From positions 1 to 30,739 of the IMG/VR virus record IMGVR_UViG_3300008267_000914: 30,739 nucleotides of DNA; one strand, written 5' to 3'. This stretch comes from a virus. The notes beneath the pieces are model-generated. The model did not search any database, was not told the DNA's origin, and saw nothing but the letters and a program-made list of their open reading frames with translations. The translations under genes and the position numbers were made by a program. Position 1 is the first letter of the stretch; every line of letters starts with the position of its first letter. Of this stretch, positions 7,548 through 16,774 are shown piece after piece.

Positions 7548-9176
7548 ATGGGTAATATTGCAGATGGTGTGCTAAACACATTTGCTGATGGTCAGATCGT
7601 TTCAGCAAATGACGCAACGTTCGGATTAAATCCAAAAATGAATGTTATACGCACAGCAATTAATGATAATGATGCGAGAATAAATGTTTTAGAAGGAGCT
7701 GTTTCTGGATTAGGCGGTACATTTTATGATGTAAAAGACTTTGGAGCAGTAGGTGATGGGATCGCTGACGATACTGCGGCGATTCAAGCGGCAATTAATG
7801 CGGCGGTCACGAATAAAGGAACGGTAACATTCACTAACGGACTTTATAAAATCACAGCAACACTATCTGTATCTGGATCTTGCTACTTCCGTGCAACAGG
7901 AACATTGGACGGAGTTGAAGTTCGACAAACTGTGCCAACACTTCCATTTTTCTCAGTAACGTCAAGCTATGTAATATTTTCAGATTTACAATTTGTGTAT
8001 ACGGCAGAGTCTATCGCATCTGCCACAAATAAAGTTATTGATATTGTAGGAACATCTGGAGCTAGATTATCAAACATATCTGTGACAAGATGTTCGTTTT
8101 TTGGAACATCCACAAATCGCGTAAGAACTGGAATTTCTGCGCAGTATGTGGATACTTTATTTATTACTGATTGTTCGTTTACGAATTGTTACAGATATGC
8201 AGTAAATACCGCTAGTTGCACAGCAGTTTTATTGTCTGAAAATACATTTACATCATGCTCTGGAGATACTAATGGTTCAGTATATCAAGATGATACCGAA
8301 GCAACTTATACGGTATCTAAAAATGTCACAATTGATAACAATTCATTTATCGGATGCCGTAGATGTGTTTACTTAAATGCAACGGTAAATACGCGAATTT
8401 CAAACAATATCGTAAAAAGTCCAGTTGGTGGAACTTTCTTTACTTGTTTAGGAGCTGTTCCGTTTATAGGTGGATATTTGTATGTACAAGATTTAATTAT
8501 TTCAAAAAATAGCATTGATGGAAATTCTGGATTACTTGGCTTTGGGAACATTAACTCAACCATCGGTCTTTCTGTTGTTTCTAATTATTTTAATTACTTA
8601 GCTGGTGGAATTATTATGAGTGAAAGCTATGGATCAATTATTGGAAATATTTTTAATGGGGCTACTTTTGGAATTTCATTAAGTGCAGGTGCCTATACAA
8701 CAACATCATTAACGATTTCCGATAATTCTTTTATAGATATTTATAGTGCTTCTGGAACACCTGCTTTAATAGGCATCAGTACGTCTAATCCAGGTGTTGT
8801 GGCTCGAATTGTGATTTCTGGAAATACGTCAGCAACAACAAGTCAAATTACTGCGGCAGTAAAAAATTATTATGGGATTAACGCAGGAGGCGCAGGAACG
8901 CAATCTATTTCTATTTCAAATAATGACTTCTCTGCGGTTACAAATACACAATTAAGACCTAGCACAACTGCAAATTCTTATACATTTTATACTACAGATA
9001 ATCTCGGCTATAGAACTTATACAGCAATTGGTGGAGCCGCACCGACAACAGGGACGTGGACAGTCGGCACTAAAGTTTTAGTACAAACACCAACTGCTGG
9101 CGGTTATATTGGATATGTTTGCACAACAGCAGGAACTCCTGGCACTTGGAAAGGTTATGGAGCAATTCAAGTATAA
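7548..9176 (+). CDS. Tailspike with pectate-lyase-type beta helix
   Basis: 542 residues. After an N-terminal virion-attachment segment (1-60), the signature YDVKDFGAVGDGIADDTAAI followed by QAAINAA marks the start of a pectate-lyase-superfamily beta helix, at about residues 61-90. Successive rungs follow (for example VTRCSFFGTS, ITDCSFTNCYRYAVNTAS, ISNNIVKSPVGGTFF, ISDNSFIDIYS). The C-terminus has a PTTGTWTVGTKV...PTAGGYIGYVCTTAGTPGTW segment, common at the ends of phage tail and fibre proteins. Such spikes bind and often depolymerise cell-surface polysaccharide; the actual substrate and catalytic residues cannot be read here. AGGGAGGG seven bases before ATG 7548 sets the start. A terminator follows. 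Confidence 0.85.
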   Translation: MGNIADGVLNTFADGQIVSANDATFGLNPKMNVIRTAINDNDARINVLEGAVSGLGGTFYDVKDFGAVGDGIADDTAAIQAAINAAVTNKGTVTFTNGLYKITATLSVSGSCYFRATGTLDGVEVRQTVPTLPFFSVTSSYVIFSDLQFVYTAESIASATNKVIDIVGTSGARLSNISVTRCSFFGTSTNRVRTGISAQYVDTLFITDCSFTNCYRYAVNTASCTAVLLSENTFTSCSGDTNGSVYQDDTEATYTVSKNVTIDNNSFIGCRRCVYLNATVNTRISNNIVKSPVGGTFFTCLGAVPFIGGYLYVQDLIISKNSIDGNSGLLGFGNINSTIGLSVVSNYFNYLAGGIIMSESYGSIIGNIFNGATFGISLSAGAYTTTSLTISDNSFIDIYSASGTPALIGISTSNPGVVARIVISGNTSATTSQITAAVKNYYGINAGGAGTQSISISNNDFSAVTNTQLRPSTTANSYTFYTTDNLGYRTYTAIGGAAPTTGTWTVGTKVLVQTPTAGGYIGYVCTTAGTPGTWKGYGAIQV

Positions 9177-9180
9177 TAGT

Positions 9181-9205
9181 AAGGCAGGGCAACCTGCCTT
9201 TCTTT
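9181..9205 (+). terminator. Terminator with GCAA tetraloop after tailspike
   Basis: AAGGCAGG (9181-9188) and CCTGCCTT (9193-9200) form a perfect 8-bp stem closed by GCAA (a GNRA loop), followed by TCTTT. It lies between the tailspike stop and the ribosome site of the internal-protein gene. Confidence 0.75.
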
Positions 9206-9224
9206 AATGAAAGGGTGATTATGA

Positions 9225-9638
9225 ATGGCAGTAAAAACGCCAAAAGCTCTAGGCGCATCTTTAGCTGATGTAGCGAAATCAGCGATAGCATCTACTGTAG
9301 ATAAATTAAAAACAGACGCAGCAACTGCAAACGCAAAGTTAGCGACACCATCACCAACTTTAAGTGACTTCACAGGTGCTATTAACTGCTACAACGCAGG
9401 TTACAACACCTGCACCAACTCGTCCATCGTTAGAAAAAGAAGTAGGACAATTACCATACACACCAACTTTAGATGTATTCAAACAAGCGGCAACACCGAA
9501 ATATACAACAGATGTATTGACCACACCGCAAACAGAATTAGAAAAACAAGTAGGATTAACACCATATGTACCATCACCTGTTGCTCCAATTGCACAGCCA
9601 ACACAAACGCCGTTAGAGCAAGAAGCAAAATTATTTGA
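9225..9638 (+). CDS. 5' segment of the internal-protein gene, in a different frame
   Basis: ATG 9225 is preceded by GAAAGGGTGA and encodes an ordinary Ala/Lys/Thr-rich helix (MAVKTPKALGASLADVAKSA...ATANAKLATPSPTLSDFT) to about base 9378. From there to its stop at 9638 the same frame becomes rich in Cys, Asn, Arg and Ile, unlike any neighbour, while the +1 frame carries clear protein sequence. So only about the first 50 codons are likely to be meaningful here, and they probably form the N-terminus of the 766-residue protein that follows. Either there is a one-base indel (real or sequencing error) or a +1 frameshift between about 9364 and 9425. A stop (TAA 9361-9363) closes the downstream frame just upstream. 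Confidence 0.55.
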   Translation: MAVKTPKALGASLADVAKSAIASTVDKLKTDAATANAKLATPSPTLSDFTGAINCYNAGYNTCTNSSIVRKRSRTITIHTNFRCIQTSGNTEIYNRCIDHTANRIRKTSRINTICTITCCSNCTANTNAVRARSKII

Positions 9639-11664
9639 AACTTACACACCACCTGCAACAGTACCACAAGCACCAACGTTTAAAGATTTTGTTGAAGCAA
9701 ATAAGCAATCTGTTGTTGTACCTACGGATCGTGTTGAAACGCCAACACTTCCAGCTACTTTTGCAGAAACAGTAAAGATTGCTCCTACGCCTACACCTAC
9801 GCCTGTTGTGGAAGATAAAGCACCTGTGCAGACTGTTGAAACGTCAGCTTTACCGAACGACACAAGAAAACGCGTTATGGGCGAAACGTTCACGTTTGAT
9901 AACTACAAGAATTTCTTAGATAGTTTCCAAAATGCTTCGGAGTTATCACCAGAAGAACGCGCTTGGCTTGACGGTGCAAGACAACAAATCTTTAGTAACT
10001 ACGATTTCTTAACGCAGGAAATGGCACGGACACAAAACGTTATCATGGATCGCTTAAATAAAGGTTTGGACATCACTGACCAAGAGAATTATTACAACAC
10101 GCTAACAAACGAAGAAATGAAATTTGTAAAACCGATGCAAGCATCTATAACTCCTGGAATGCAAGCAGGGCAAGATTTAGCGCAAGGTGCGATGGGCGGT
10201 GTTATGCAAGGAATTGACGAAGCGACAGGGGTTGACCAAACAGGAAGTGCTTTAGATCGTTACGCACAAGGCATTCCAAAATTGCAACCTGGAACACCGT
10301 TAGAAACAGCACAACAACGAATGGCAGATTATCAAAAAGCATTTATGGACGCACAGCAGAAACAACAGCAACAGCAACAACCAAGTATGTTCCGAACAGC
10401 TGCGGAGAAACAAGTTCAAGAAGATATTGCAAGACAAAATGCACAGCTTGATCTTCAGATCAAACAAGCAGAACAACTTCGTGACTTCAATACTTCGGAG
10501 CAACTTCGTGCGTTCCAAAACGCTCTGAATGAAATGAATACACAAAACTTCTTAAACCAACAAGCACAGTCACAACAGTTTGCAAATCGTGGTTTATTGC
10601 AAAGCGGATTGTTGTCGGATGCCATGACTCGTTTGGGCATTGGAGCGCAACAACAGTTGCGTGGATTAGAAGAAGGGCGACAAGCTAACATTGCAAAAGC
10701 ATCGTTAGATTATCAGCAGACCCTTGATCGCATCAACCAAACAAAAGCCGACCTTGAATCAGGGCGCGCTAAAAATGTTGACCAACTAACGAAACAATTG
10801 ATTCAAGATCAACAATCCGCAGACAAGTATCAAGCAGATATTTTGAAAGCGCAGTATGAACAAAGACAAGGCGATGCAAAACAAGCATTTGATTATGTAA
10901 AATTGATTGGTGACCAAACAGGTTATGATGTTTCTGGATTACTTGGTTACGTTGCGAACGGCGATGTTCAAGGAATTATTCAAGCGTTAAAGGATACAAA
11001 AAACCCTGCACTTTCTTTAGCCGGTAGACAAATTCAACAAGAACTTGCACAAAAAGAAGCAACATCCACTGCACAAATTCTTGCAGATCAAGCAAGAGCG
11101 GCGCAAACTTGGTCTGAGATTAATGGTTATATCTCCGATCCAACAGGTAAAGCCATTTTGAAAAACGGTAAAGTTCAACCAACTTACCAAGCGCAAGAAG
11201 ATGCACGACAAGCGGCTGCTAAAAAAGCGGCGGCAGCAACAAGTTCGTCAACAACATCTACAACAAGTACATCAAAAGCACAACAAAAGACAATGACACT
11301 TCCACAACAATTGAAGTTTATTAATGATACTGTTGATCCGTTGTTGTCGCAGATCATGACACCAGATCAACTTAATAACTTCCAAAAAACAGGTAGAGTT
11401 AAGATTGAGAAAGAGCAAGAAGCAAACTTCAATGCGATTATGAAATCGCTTTATGATCGTGGCGACTTTGATGAAACCATTCTTCGAAACGCATATCGTG
11501 GATATGGTTTACCTGTTCCATCATTCTTAGCAAGAGTATCTGATACACCTTCTCAACTTCCAAGAAATCCTGCGGAACAATCTTTAGTAAACCAAGTCAC
11601 ACAATTTATGAATCCAGGTCAGCCTTTAAGCAGCACAATTATGAATCTAACTCCTAATAAATAG
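9364..11664 (+). CDS. Gln/Ala-rich internal virion (ejection-type) protein
   Basis: The frame is open from GTG 9364 for 766 codons, but that GTG has no ribosome site, so translation probably enters from the ATG at 9225 (see that entry). Residues 20-100 hold three imperfect repeats (LEKEVGQLPYTP, LEKQVGLTPYVP, LEQEAKLFETYTP). Residues 100-160 are Pro/Thr-rich linker (PTPTPTPVVE). The rest is long helix and coiled coil with a poly-Gln run near residue 338, Gln/Ala-rich repeats, and a Ser/Thr/Ala-rich hinge around residues 620-640. No enzyme motif is visible. Large helical proteins between tailspike and lysis genes in short-tailed phages are internal core proteins ejected with DNA; that role is inferred from size, composition and place. 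The stop is 12 bases before the next giant gene. Confidence 0.65.
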   Translation: MTSQVLLTATTQVTTPAPTRPSLEKEVGQLPYTPTLDVFKQAATPKYTTDVLTTPQTELEKQVGLTPYVPSPVAPIAQPTQTPLEQEAKLFETYTPPATVPQAPTFKDFVEANKQSVVVPTDRVETPTLPATFAETVKIAPTPTPTPVVEDKAPVQTVETSALPNDTRKRVMGETFTFDNYKNFLDSFQNASELSPEERAWLDGARQQIFSNYDFLTQEMARTQNVIMDRLNKGLDITDQENYYNTLTNEEMKFVKPMQASITPGMQAGQDLAQGAMGGVMQGIDEATGVDQTGSALDRYAQGIPKLQPGTPLETAQQRMADYQKAFMDAQQKQQQQQQPSMFRTAAEKQVQEDIARQNAQLDLQIKQAEQLRDFNTSEQLRAFQNALNEMNTQNFLNQQAQSQQFANRGLLQSGLLSDAMTRLGIGAQQQLRGLEEGRQANIAKASLDYQQTLDRINQTKADLESGRAKNVDQLTKQLIQDQQSADKYQADILKAQYEQRQGDAKQAFDYVKLIGDQTGYDVSGLLGYVANGDVQGIIQALKDTKNPALSLAGRQIQQELAQKEATSTAQILADQARAAQTWSEINGYISDPTGKAILKNGKVQPTYQAQEDARQAAAKKAAAATSSSTTSTTSTSKAQQKTMTLPQQLKFINDTVDPLLSQIMTPDQLNNFQKTGRVKIEKEQEANFNAIMKSLYDRGDFDETILRNAYRGYGLPVPSFLARVSDTPSQLPRNPAEQSLVNQVTQFMNPGQPLSSTIMNLTPNK

Positions 11665-11676
11665 GACGGTGAAAAT

Positions 11677-14600
11677 ATGGCAAAGAAAATTGATGCACCT
11701 GTGTTATATGAACAGCTTCGCGTAGGGAAACGTTTTACATCTGATCTATCAAATGATGAGATTGTAGCACTACAAGACTACGTAAGAACTAAAACTGTAC
11801 CATCGCTTGCATCACAAAAGCCAATAACTTTTGGGAGAACAACACCACCTGCTCAGGCAGGTGGGATGTTTGCACCGCCGAACTTTAAGCAAACTTATGA
11901 ACCTGAAAAACGGAAACAGCTCACGCAACCTTTAGTTCCTGCGCAAGATATGCAGAAACTTTTCAAAGAAGCTGACCGTGCAATTCCGCAACGAGTTCCT
12001 AGTCAAGATGCAACACTTTTTGAAAAACAAAAGTATTATGAGCAAGAAGCAAAGCGAATTGGTAGAACACTTCAAGAAACTCCGATCTATACAGGAACGC
12101 CGCCAGAACAAGCGAAAGCAGGAAAGATTGTTCGTGGAACGGTAGATGATGTAAAGAACAGACAGCAAGCACTGAAAATTAAAGAGCAAGCAGAAAGTAT
12201 TGCAGGTCAATTAAAAGAACAGGTAACAGAGCAAAACAAAGGGATCATCGAAAAAATTGGAGATACGCTACAAAGTGCAAAGTCACTAGCGAAGTCCAAT
12301 CCAAGTCTTGCTTATGAGCAACTTGCTCGTGGTTTAGTTAATGCAGCGTCATTCGGTTTGATTGATCGTTTAGTAATGGAAGAACGAGCAAAAGAGCTCG
12401 ATGAACTCACAGGAAAAGAAGGCGCAGCAGTAAAAGGAATTGGCGAGTTATTAGGTATGACTGCACCATATGCAGGTGCTACTGCTTTAACAGGTAAGAT
12501 TGGAAAAGCAATTGCTCCTTACACGCCTGGACTTGCGCAAACACTTCGCACATCGCCGATTGCTTACGAAGGTTTACGTGAAGCAGCAGCAGGTGCATTA
12601 ACAAACGTTGCTAAACAAACCGCAGAAGCACCGTTTGTAGACCGTCCGTTTGGTGAGCGTGTAAAAGAATTTGCAACTGAAACCGCTTTAGCTGGAGGAC
12701 TTGGTGCTGTAGGTGGTGCAATCGGAAAAGGAATTTCAAAAATAACGAATCGATCTAAAAAAGTTTCACAAGATGCAGAAATTTCTGCTAGATCAGAGCA
12801 ACAACCTCTTGAAGTACAGGCTAGACAAGATGTTATTGGTGAACGTGTAGAGCCACAACAAGCTCAAATTAATCCACGACAAACAGATGCTGTCATAAGA
12901 CCGCAAGAAGATATTTTTGAAAATATTACTCCTCAAACACCAAGCCGATCTACAAAACCTGTTAAACCGATTTCAAATGAAGAAGTTTTAGCAGCGTTGC
13001 GAAATAATTTAAATGTGGTAGTTCGGACTGGTCGAATGAATAGGTCAAAGAACGTTTTAGGATTTTTCAAAATTAAACCAGAAGTATCACGATCACAAAA
13101 ACACGCTGACATTGATACGATTGCACATGAAGTTGGACATAATTTAGATAAGCGCTATAACTTAGTGAGCAAAGCGGATGCACAAGAATTGATAAACTTT
13201 ACAAATAAATTTGCTCCAAACCATTTACGTAACTACCCTTCAAATCTTCATGTAATCGAGTCAATTGCAGAATATTTTAGATCGTATATGATTAATCCTA
13301 CTAAAACAGCACAAGAAGCTCCTAACTTCACAAATTTAGTTATGCAATCTTTATCGAAAGCCGATCGAAAAGGACTAGATAAAGTTGTGAATTTAACACA
13401 AAGATGGTTTGCGCAAAGTGATTTACAAATGCTACAGGCACGTATTAAAAAAGGTGAAGATGTTACACCTAAAGAATGGCTATCTACTGTAACAAAAGGA
13501 CATGAGCAAATCATTGACAAAAATATTCCTCTTGCAATTGCAGAAGCTGAGATGAGACACCCTGAAATGAAGGGAAAGATAAATATACGAAATGTAGAAA
13601 ATTATCTCCCAGAAGCTAGTGTATCAGCTTACAAAACAGCAAGAGTGTATGAAGCAACACCTGCAAAAATTGATTTATTTATACAACAATATCTTGAACC
13701 AGTTAAAAAATCATTAGCCAGTTCTGGAATTAGAGTAGAAAATTTAAGAGATTATGCAGTAGCACGTCACGCGGCCGATCTATATAATCGCAATATTGAA
13801 ACAGGACTTTCTCGTGATGAAATTCGCGCAGGATTGGCTCTTGGAACTCCTGAAATGATACAAGCTCATAAGTTGCTTATTAGATATAATCGTCAATTAT
13901 TAAAGTACGCGTATGATGGTGGTTTGATTTCTGCCAAAATGTTTCGTAGTTTGATAAAAAAATATCCTAACTATGTTCCTTTCGAACGTTTCTTTTCAGA
14001 ATCTGATGAAGGATTAAACTTCACAGCGATACCTTCAGATAAGTCTTACGCAAATGTCGCACTTCCGTTTAAGAAATTAGTAGGAAGTACGCGAACAATT
14101 ATAGACCCTTTAGAAACGATGATGAAAAATACTTTAGGAATTATTGATTCCGTTGAAAGAAATAAAGTAGGTCAAGCTGTTGCAAATTTATCAAAGCTAG
14201 AAGGTTCTGGATTTTATATAGAAAAACTAGAACTGCCAAAAGGAAAAGCAGCAAAACAAGTGTATAAAGAAAATATTCTTACGGTATGGGAAAACGGTAA
14301 AAAAACTATGTACCAACTCCAACCAGACTTGTACCGTGTTATGAAGAACCTAAATCCTTCGACAGCAAATTTTGTTGAAAAGTACATTGGATCAGCAGCT
14401 CAGTTTATGCGTAATTTAATCGTCACAACTCCAAAATTTATACTAAAACAGTTGTTAGTTGAAGATTTCAGTATGTTCTTAAATAGCAATAAAGTATTAT
14501 TCATTCCGTATGTTGATACAGTTATCGGAATGCTGTCACGATTCGGTGATCCTGCTTTAGTTCAAAGATGGATTAAAAATGGCGGCGCGCATTCAACACT

Positions 14601-15879
14601 TACAAGTCAAGATAGCCGATATTTTCAACAGATTTTAGACGAACTACAAGTTAATCAAACAGCAAAAGAAGCTGCTGGAAGGTTTATGCGACTCGCTCCA
14701 CATAGATTCAAACAATTGCTTCAAGCACCGTTAAAATACCCTGATGAAGCAAGACGACTTCGTATATTTGAAAAACTTGCTAAAAAAGGATACTCTGACA
14801 AAGAAGCAGCTTACCTATCTCGCGATATTTTAGATTTTCAACGTAGAGGATCGGCAATGAAATCTATTGCGAATACATCAGCCTTCTTAAATGCAACCTT
14901 ACAAAGCAAAGAAAAAGTTTTTCGAACAGCGCTTAATAGTAAAGAAGATTTCGGACTTTTTGCATTAAAAGGTATGGGCATTATTACATTACCTACAGTT
15001 GGAATGTATTATTGGAATAAGAAATATGGCTCTCCTGAACAACAACAGCAGATTAATTCCGCACCTAGATGGTTACGAGATACTAATTATTTAGTTGCCA
15101 TTCCAGGTACTGATATTGTCGCTCGTTATCCAAAACCATTCGACGTTTCTTGGGCATTCAGCAATGCTGTAGATGATTATTTACACTATATGAATAATGA
15201 GAATCCACGACAGCTTGATAAATTTTTTACAGAAACCATGAGTGGATCATTTCCTCAATTATTTACACCAATTTGGCCAGCAATCAGTTTAGGATCAGAA
15301 AGGGATTGGTTTACAGAATCCCCAATTGTTTCAGAAACTCTGCAAGGAAGATTGCCTAAAGACCAATACGATGCTAAGACAAGTCTAGTTGCAAAAGAAG
15401 TTGGTCAATTGTTAAACATTTCTCCTAAAAAAATTGACTATGCAATTAGAGGATATCTTGGCGATTACGGTGTTGTTGGAACAGAAATGGTTGATAAGTT
15501 GTCAGAAACACTTGGAGGAAAAGAACCGTCTACAGTTCCAAAAGAAAGTTGGACACAGCGATTATTGACGAATGTTGTTGTTTATCCAAAAGGAAAATAT
15601 CAACCACAAAATTTGTCTGATTTTTATAAGGATTATGAGAAAATTCGTCAAGCATATAACTCAGCAAAATTCACAAAAGAAGTTACAGAGGATGCTAAAA
15701 AATATCGCCAACTTTCTTCTGTTTACCAAGTCATTCAAGGACTTCAATCTAAAAGAAATGATATCGAAGAAAATCAAAGTTTAACAAAGGAACAAAAGAA
15801 AAAAGAAATTGATATTATTATCAAAGATTTAGATGAAATTGCATCAAAAGCAAATAAATTTATTAAAGGCGGTGATTAA
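11677..15879 (+). CDS. Giant polyvalent internal virion protein with zincin (HEVGH) domain
   Basis: 1400 residues; ATG preceded by AGGACGGTGA. Residues 1-230 are helical and linker-like; 250-350 hold Gly/Ala-rich amphipathic segments (GIGELLGMTAPYAGATALTG, GLGAVGGAIGKGI). Around 430-545 is a metallopeptidase-like domain: H484-E-V-G-H488 with a downstream E528-S-I-A-E532-Y-F block, the pattern of zincins found in large DarB-type polyvalent phage proteins. Residues about 600-790 are helical. The region 890-1130 has the RNLIVTTPKFILKQLL and DFQRRGSAMKSIANTSAFLNA motifs that I recognise from LPD38-type polyvalent proteins. The C-terminus is charged coiled coil. By position it is the second ejection protein, probably acting in the cell envelope during DNA entry. 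The peptidase activity is inferred, not shown. Confidence 0.72.
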   Translation: MAKKIDAPVLYEQLRVGKRFTSDLSNDEIVALQDYVRTKTVPSLASQKPITFGRTTPPAQAGGMFAPPNFKQTYEPEKRKQLTQPLVPAQDMQKLFKEADRAIPQRVPSQDATLFEKQKYYEQEAKRIGRTLQETPIYTGTPPEQAKAGKIVRGTVDDVKNRQQALKIKEQAESIAGQLKEQVTEQNKGIIEKIGDTLQSAKSLAKSNPSLAYEQLARGLVNAASFGLIDRLVMEERAKELDELTGKEGAAVKGIGELLGMTAPYAGATALTGKIGKAIAPYTPGLAQTLRTSPIAYEGLREAAAGALTNVAKQTAEAPFVDRPFGERVKEFATETALAGGLGAVGGAIGKGISKITNRSKKVSQDAEISARSEQQPLEVQARQDVIGERVEPQQAQINPRQTDAVIRPQEDIFENITPQTPSRSTKPVKPISNEEVLAALRNNLNVVVRTGRMNRSKNVLGFFKIKPEVSRSQKHADIDTIAHEVGHNLDKRYNLVSKADAQELINFTNKFAPNHLRNYPSNLHVIESIAEYFRSYMINPTKTAQEAPNFTNLVMQSLSKADRKGLDKVVNLTQRWFAQSDLQMLQARIKKGEDVTPKEWLSTVTKGHEQIIDKNIPLAIAEAEMRHPEMKGKINIRNVENYLPEASVSAYKTARVYEATPAKIDLFIQQYLEPVKKSLASSGIRVENLRDYAVARHAADLYNRNIETGLSRDEIRAGLALGTPEMIQAHKLLIRYNRQLLKYAYDGGLISAKMFRSLIKKYPNYVPFERFFSESDEGLNFTAIPSDKSYANVALPFKKLVGSTRTIIDPLETMMKNTLGIIDSVERNKVGQAVANLSKLEGSGFYIEKLELPKGKAAKQVYKENILTVWENGKKTMYQLQPDLYRVMKNLNPSTANFVEKYIGSAAQFMRNLIVTTPKFILKQLLVEDFSMFLNSNKVLFIPYVDTVIGMLSRFGDPALVQRWIKNGGAHSTLTSQDSRYFQQILDELQVNQTAKEAAGRFMRLAPHRFKQLLQAPLKYPDEARRLRIFEKLAKKGYSDKEAAYLSRDILDFQRRGSAMKSIANTSAFLNATLQSKEKVFRTALNSKEDFGLFALKGMGIITLPTVGMYYWNKKYGSPEQQQQINSAPRWLRDTNYLVAIPGTDIVARYPKPFDVSWAFSNAVDDYLHYMNNENPRQLDKFFTETMSGSFPQLFTPIWPAISLGSERDWFTESPIVSETLQGRLPKDQYDAKTSLVAKEVGQLLNISPKKIDYAIRGYLGDYGVVGTEMVDKLSETLGGKEPSTVPKESWTQRLLTNVVVYPKGKYQPQNLSDFYKDYEKIRQAYNSAKFTKEVTEDAKKYRQLSSVYQVIQGLQSKRNDIEENQSLTKEQKKKEIDIIIKDLDEIASKANKFIKGGD

Positions 15880-15881
15880 TC

Positions 15882-16112
15882 GTGGGATTAGAAGTACTAG
15901 GACAATACGGAATTGGTGCGCTTGCCTTAGGTCTTTTAGCTTACGCGCTTAAAATGTTCCATGACTCCTATCGTGAAAACACAAAAGCAATTCACCGTTT
16001 ATCAAATGTGATCGATAAACAGACGCAAAAAGAACAAATGTTTATGGACGCGATTTATCCAATTGCGAAAGATACAAACGAACGTATCCGCAGAATGGAG
16101 GAAAAACTGTGA
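15882..16112 (+). CDS. Holin, BhlA/UviB-like
   Basis: 76 residues from GTG 15882 (AAAGGCGGTGA seven bases upstream). One N-terminal membrane segment (about residues 8-25, YGIGALALGLLAYALKMF) is followed by a charged helix (HDSYRENTKAIHRLSNVIDK...ERIRRMEEKL). This single-span plus charged-tail layout, size and position before an amidase match BhlA-type holins of Bacillus phages, which permeabilise the membrane so the endolysin can act. The stop overlaps the amidase start (GTGA). Confidence 0.8.
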   Translation: MGLEVLGQYGIGALALGLLAYALKMFHDSYRENTKAIHRLSNVIDKQTQKEQMFMDAIYPIAKDTNERIRRMEEKL

Positions 16113-16774
16113 CCTATGAAATCAGAACCCAGATCATCACAGACCTACCTCAAAAAGCGTATCGAAACGGTGTGGGCGACTACGAAGGCGTAGTTGCTCA
16201 CGCAACTGCTGTCATGAACGACAGTGATGAAAACCAATTAAAATATTTTATCAAGAACTGGAAAACACGTAAGGCTTTTGCACACTTCTTTAATGACCAT
16301 GACTCGATCACACAGATGGCAGATATTAAATACATCGCATGGGCGGCAGGAACAACAGCAAACCAACGTTATGTCCATGCGGAGTTATGCCAATCAACAG
16401 ATAAAGCACGATTCGAAGAAGCGTATAAGCGTTGGACGTGGTTAATGGCTAAACTGCTATTCGATAAGAAACTCGGTGTAAAAGATGGCGTTACGTTAGT
16501 TAGTCATAAGTTTTGCTCTGATACTTGGAAAGACACCACGCACCAAGACCCTATCGAGTACTTAAAGTTTCACGGAAAGAAATGGTCTGATGTGGTGTAC
16601 GATGTTACGTTATGGTATCAGAAGATGGAGGGACTTAAAATGGATAAGAACGATGCGCAGGTGATTATCAAATACCTAAAACGTGCATGGGCAGATGCAA
16701 TCACGAAACAGGAGAAAGATGAAATTCATCGCGTAGCTGAACAATTACGTAAGGCGGTGGGCATTAATGAGTAA
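16109..16774 (+). CDS. Endolysin: N-acetylmuramoyl-L-alanine amidase (Amidase_2 type)
   Basis: 221 residues from GTG 16109, with GGAGG (16097-16101) upstream. Cleaves the amide bond between muramic acid and the stem peptide. Residues 25-170 carry Amidase_2 landmarks: VVAHATA (H31, zinc ligand candidate), AFAHFFNDHDSITQMAD, IAWAAGTTANQRYVHAELCQ (Glu likely catalytic), LVSHKFCSD (H133) and TTHQDPIEYL (H145, D147), consistent with a zinc site of two His plus a third ligand. The C-terminal 43 residues (DAQVIIKYLKRAW...EIHRVAEQLRKA) form a separate helical module common on Bacillus-group phage endolysins, perhaps for wall binding. Sits between two holin-like genes. Confidence 0.9.
   Translation: MTYEIRTQIITDLPQKAYRNGVGDYEGVVAHATAVMNDSDENQLKYFIKNWKTRKAFAHFFNDHDSITQMADIKYIAWAAGTTANQRYVHAELCQSTDKARFEEAYKRWTWLMAKLLFDKKLGVKDGVTLVSHKFCSDTWKDTTHQDPIEYLKFHGKKWSDVVYDVTLWYQKMEGLKMDKNDAQVIIKYLKRAWADAITKQEKDEIHRVAEQLRKAVGINE

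Noticed and set aside
9379-9638. Rest of the 9225 frame as an independent Cys-rich protein
   Set aside because: Composition is out-of-frame noise, and the +1 frame over the same bases has repeats and Pro/Thr linkers that continue into the long gene.
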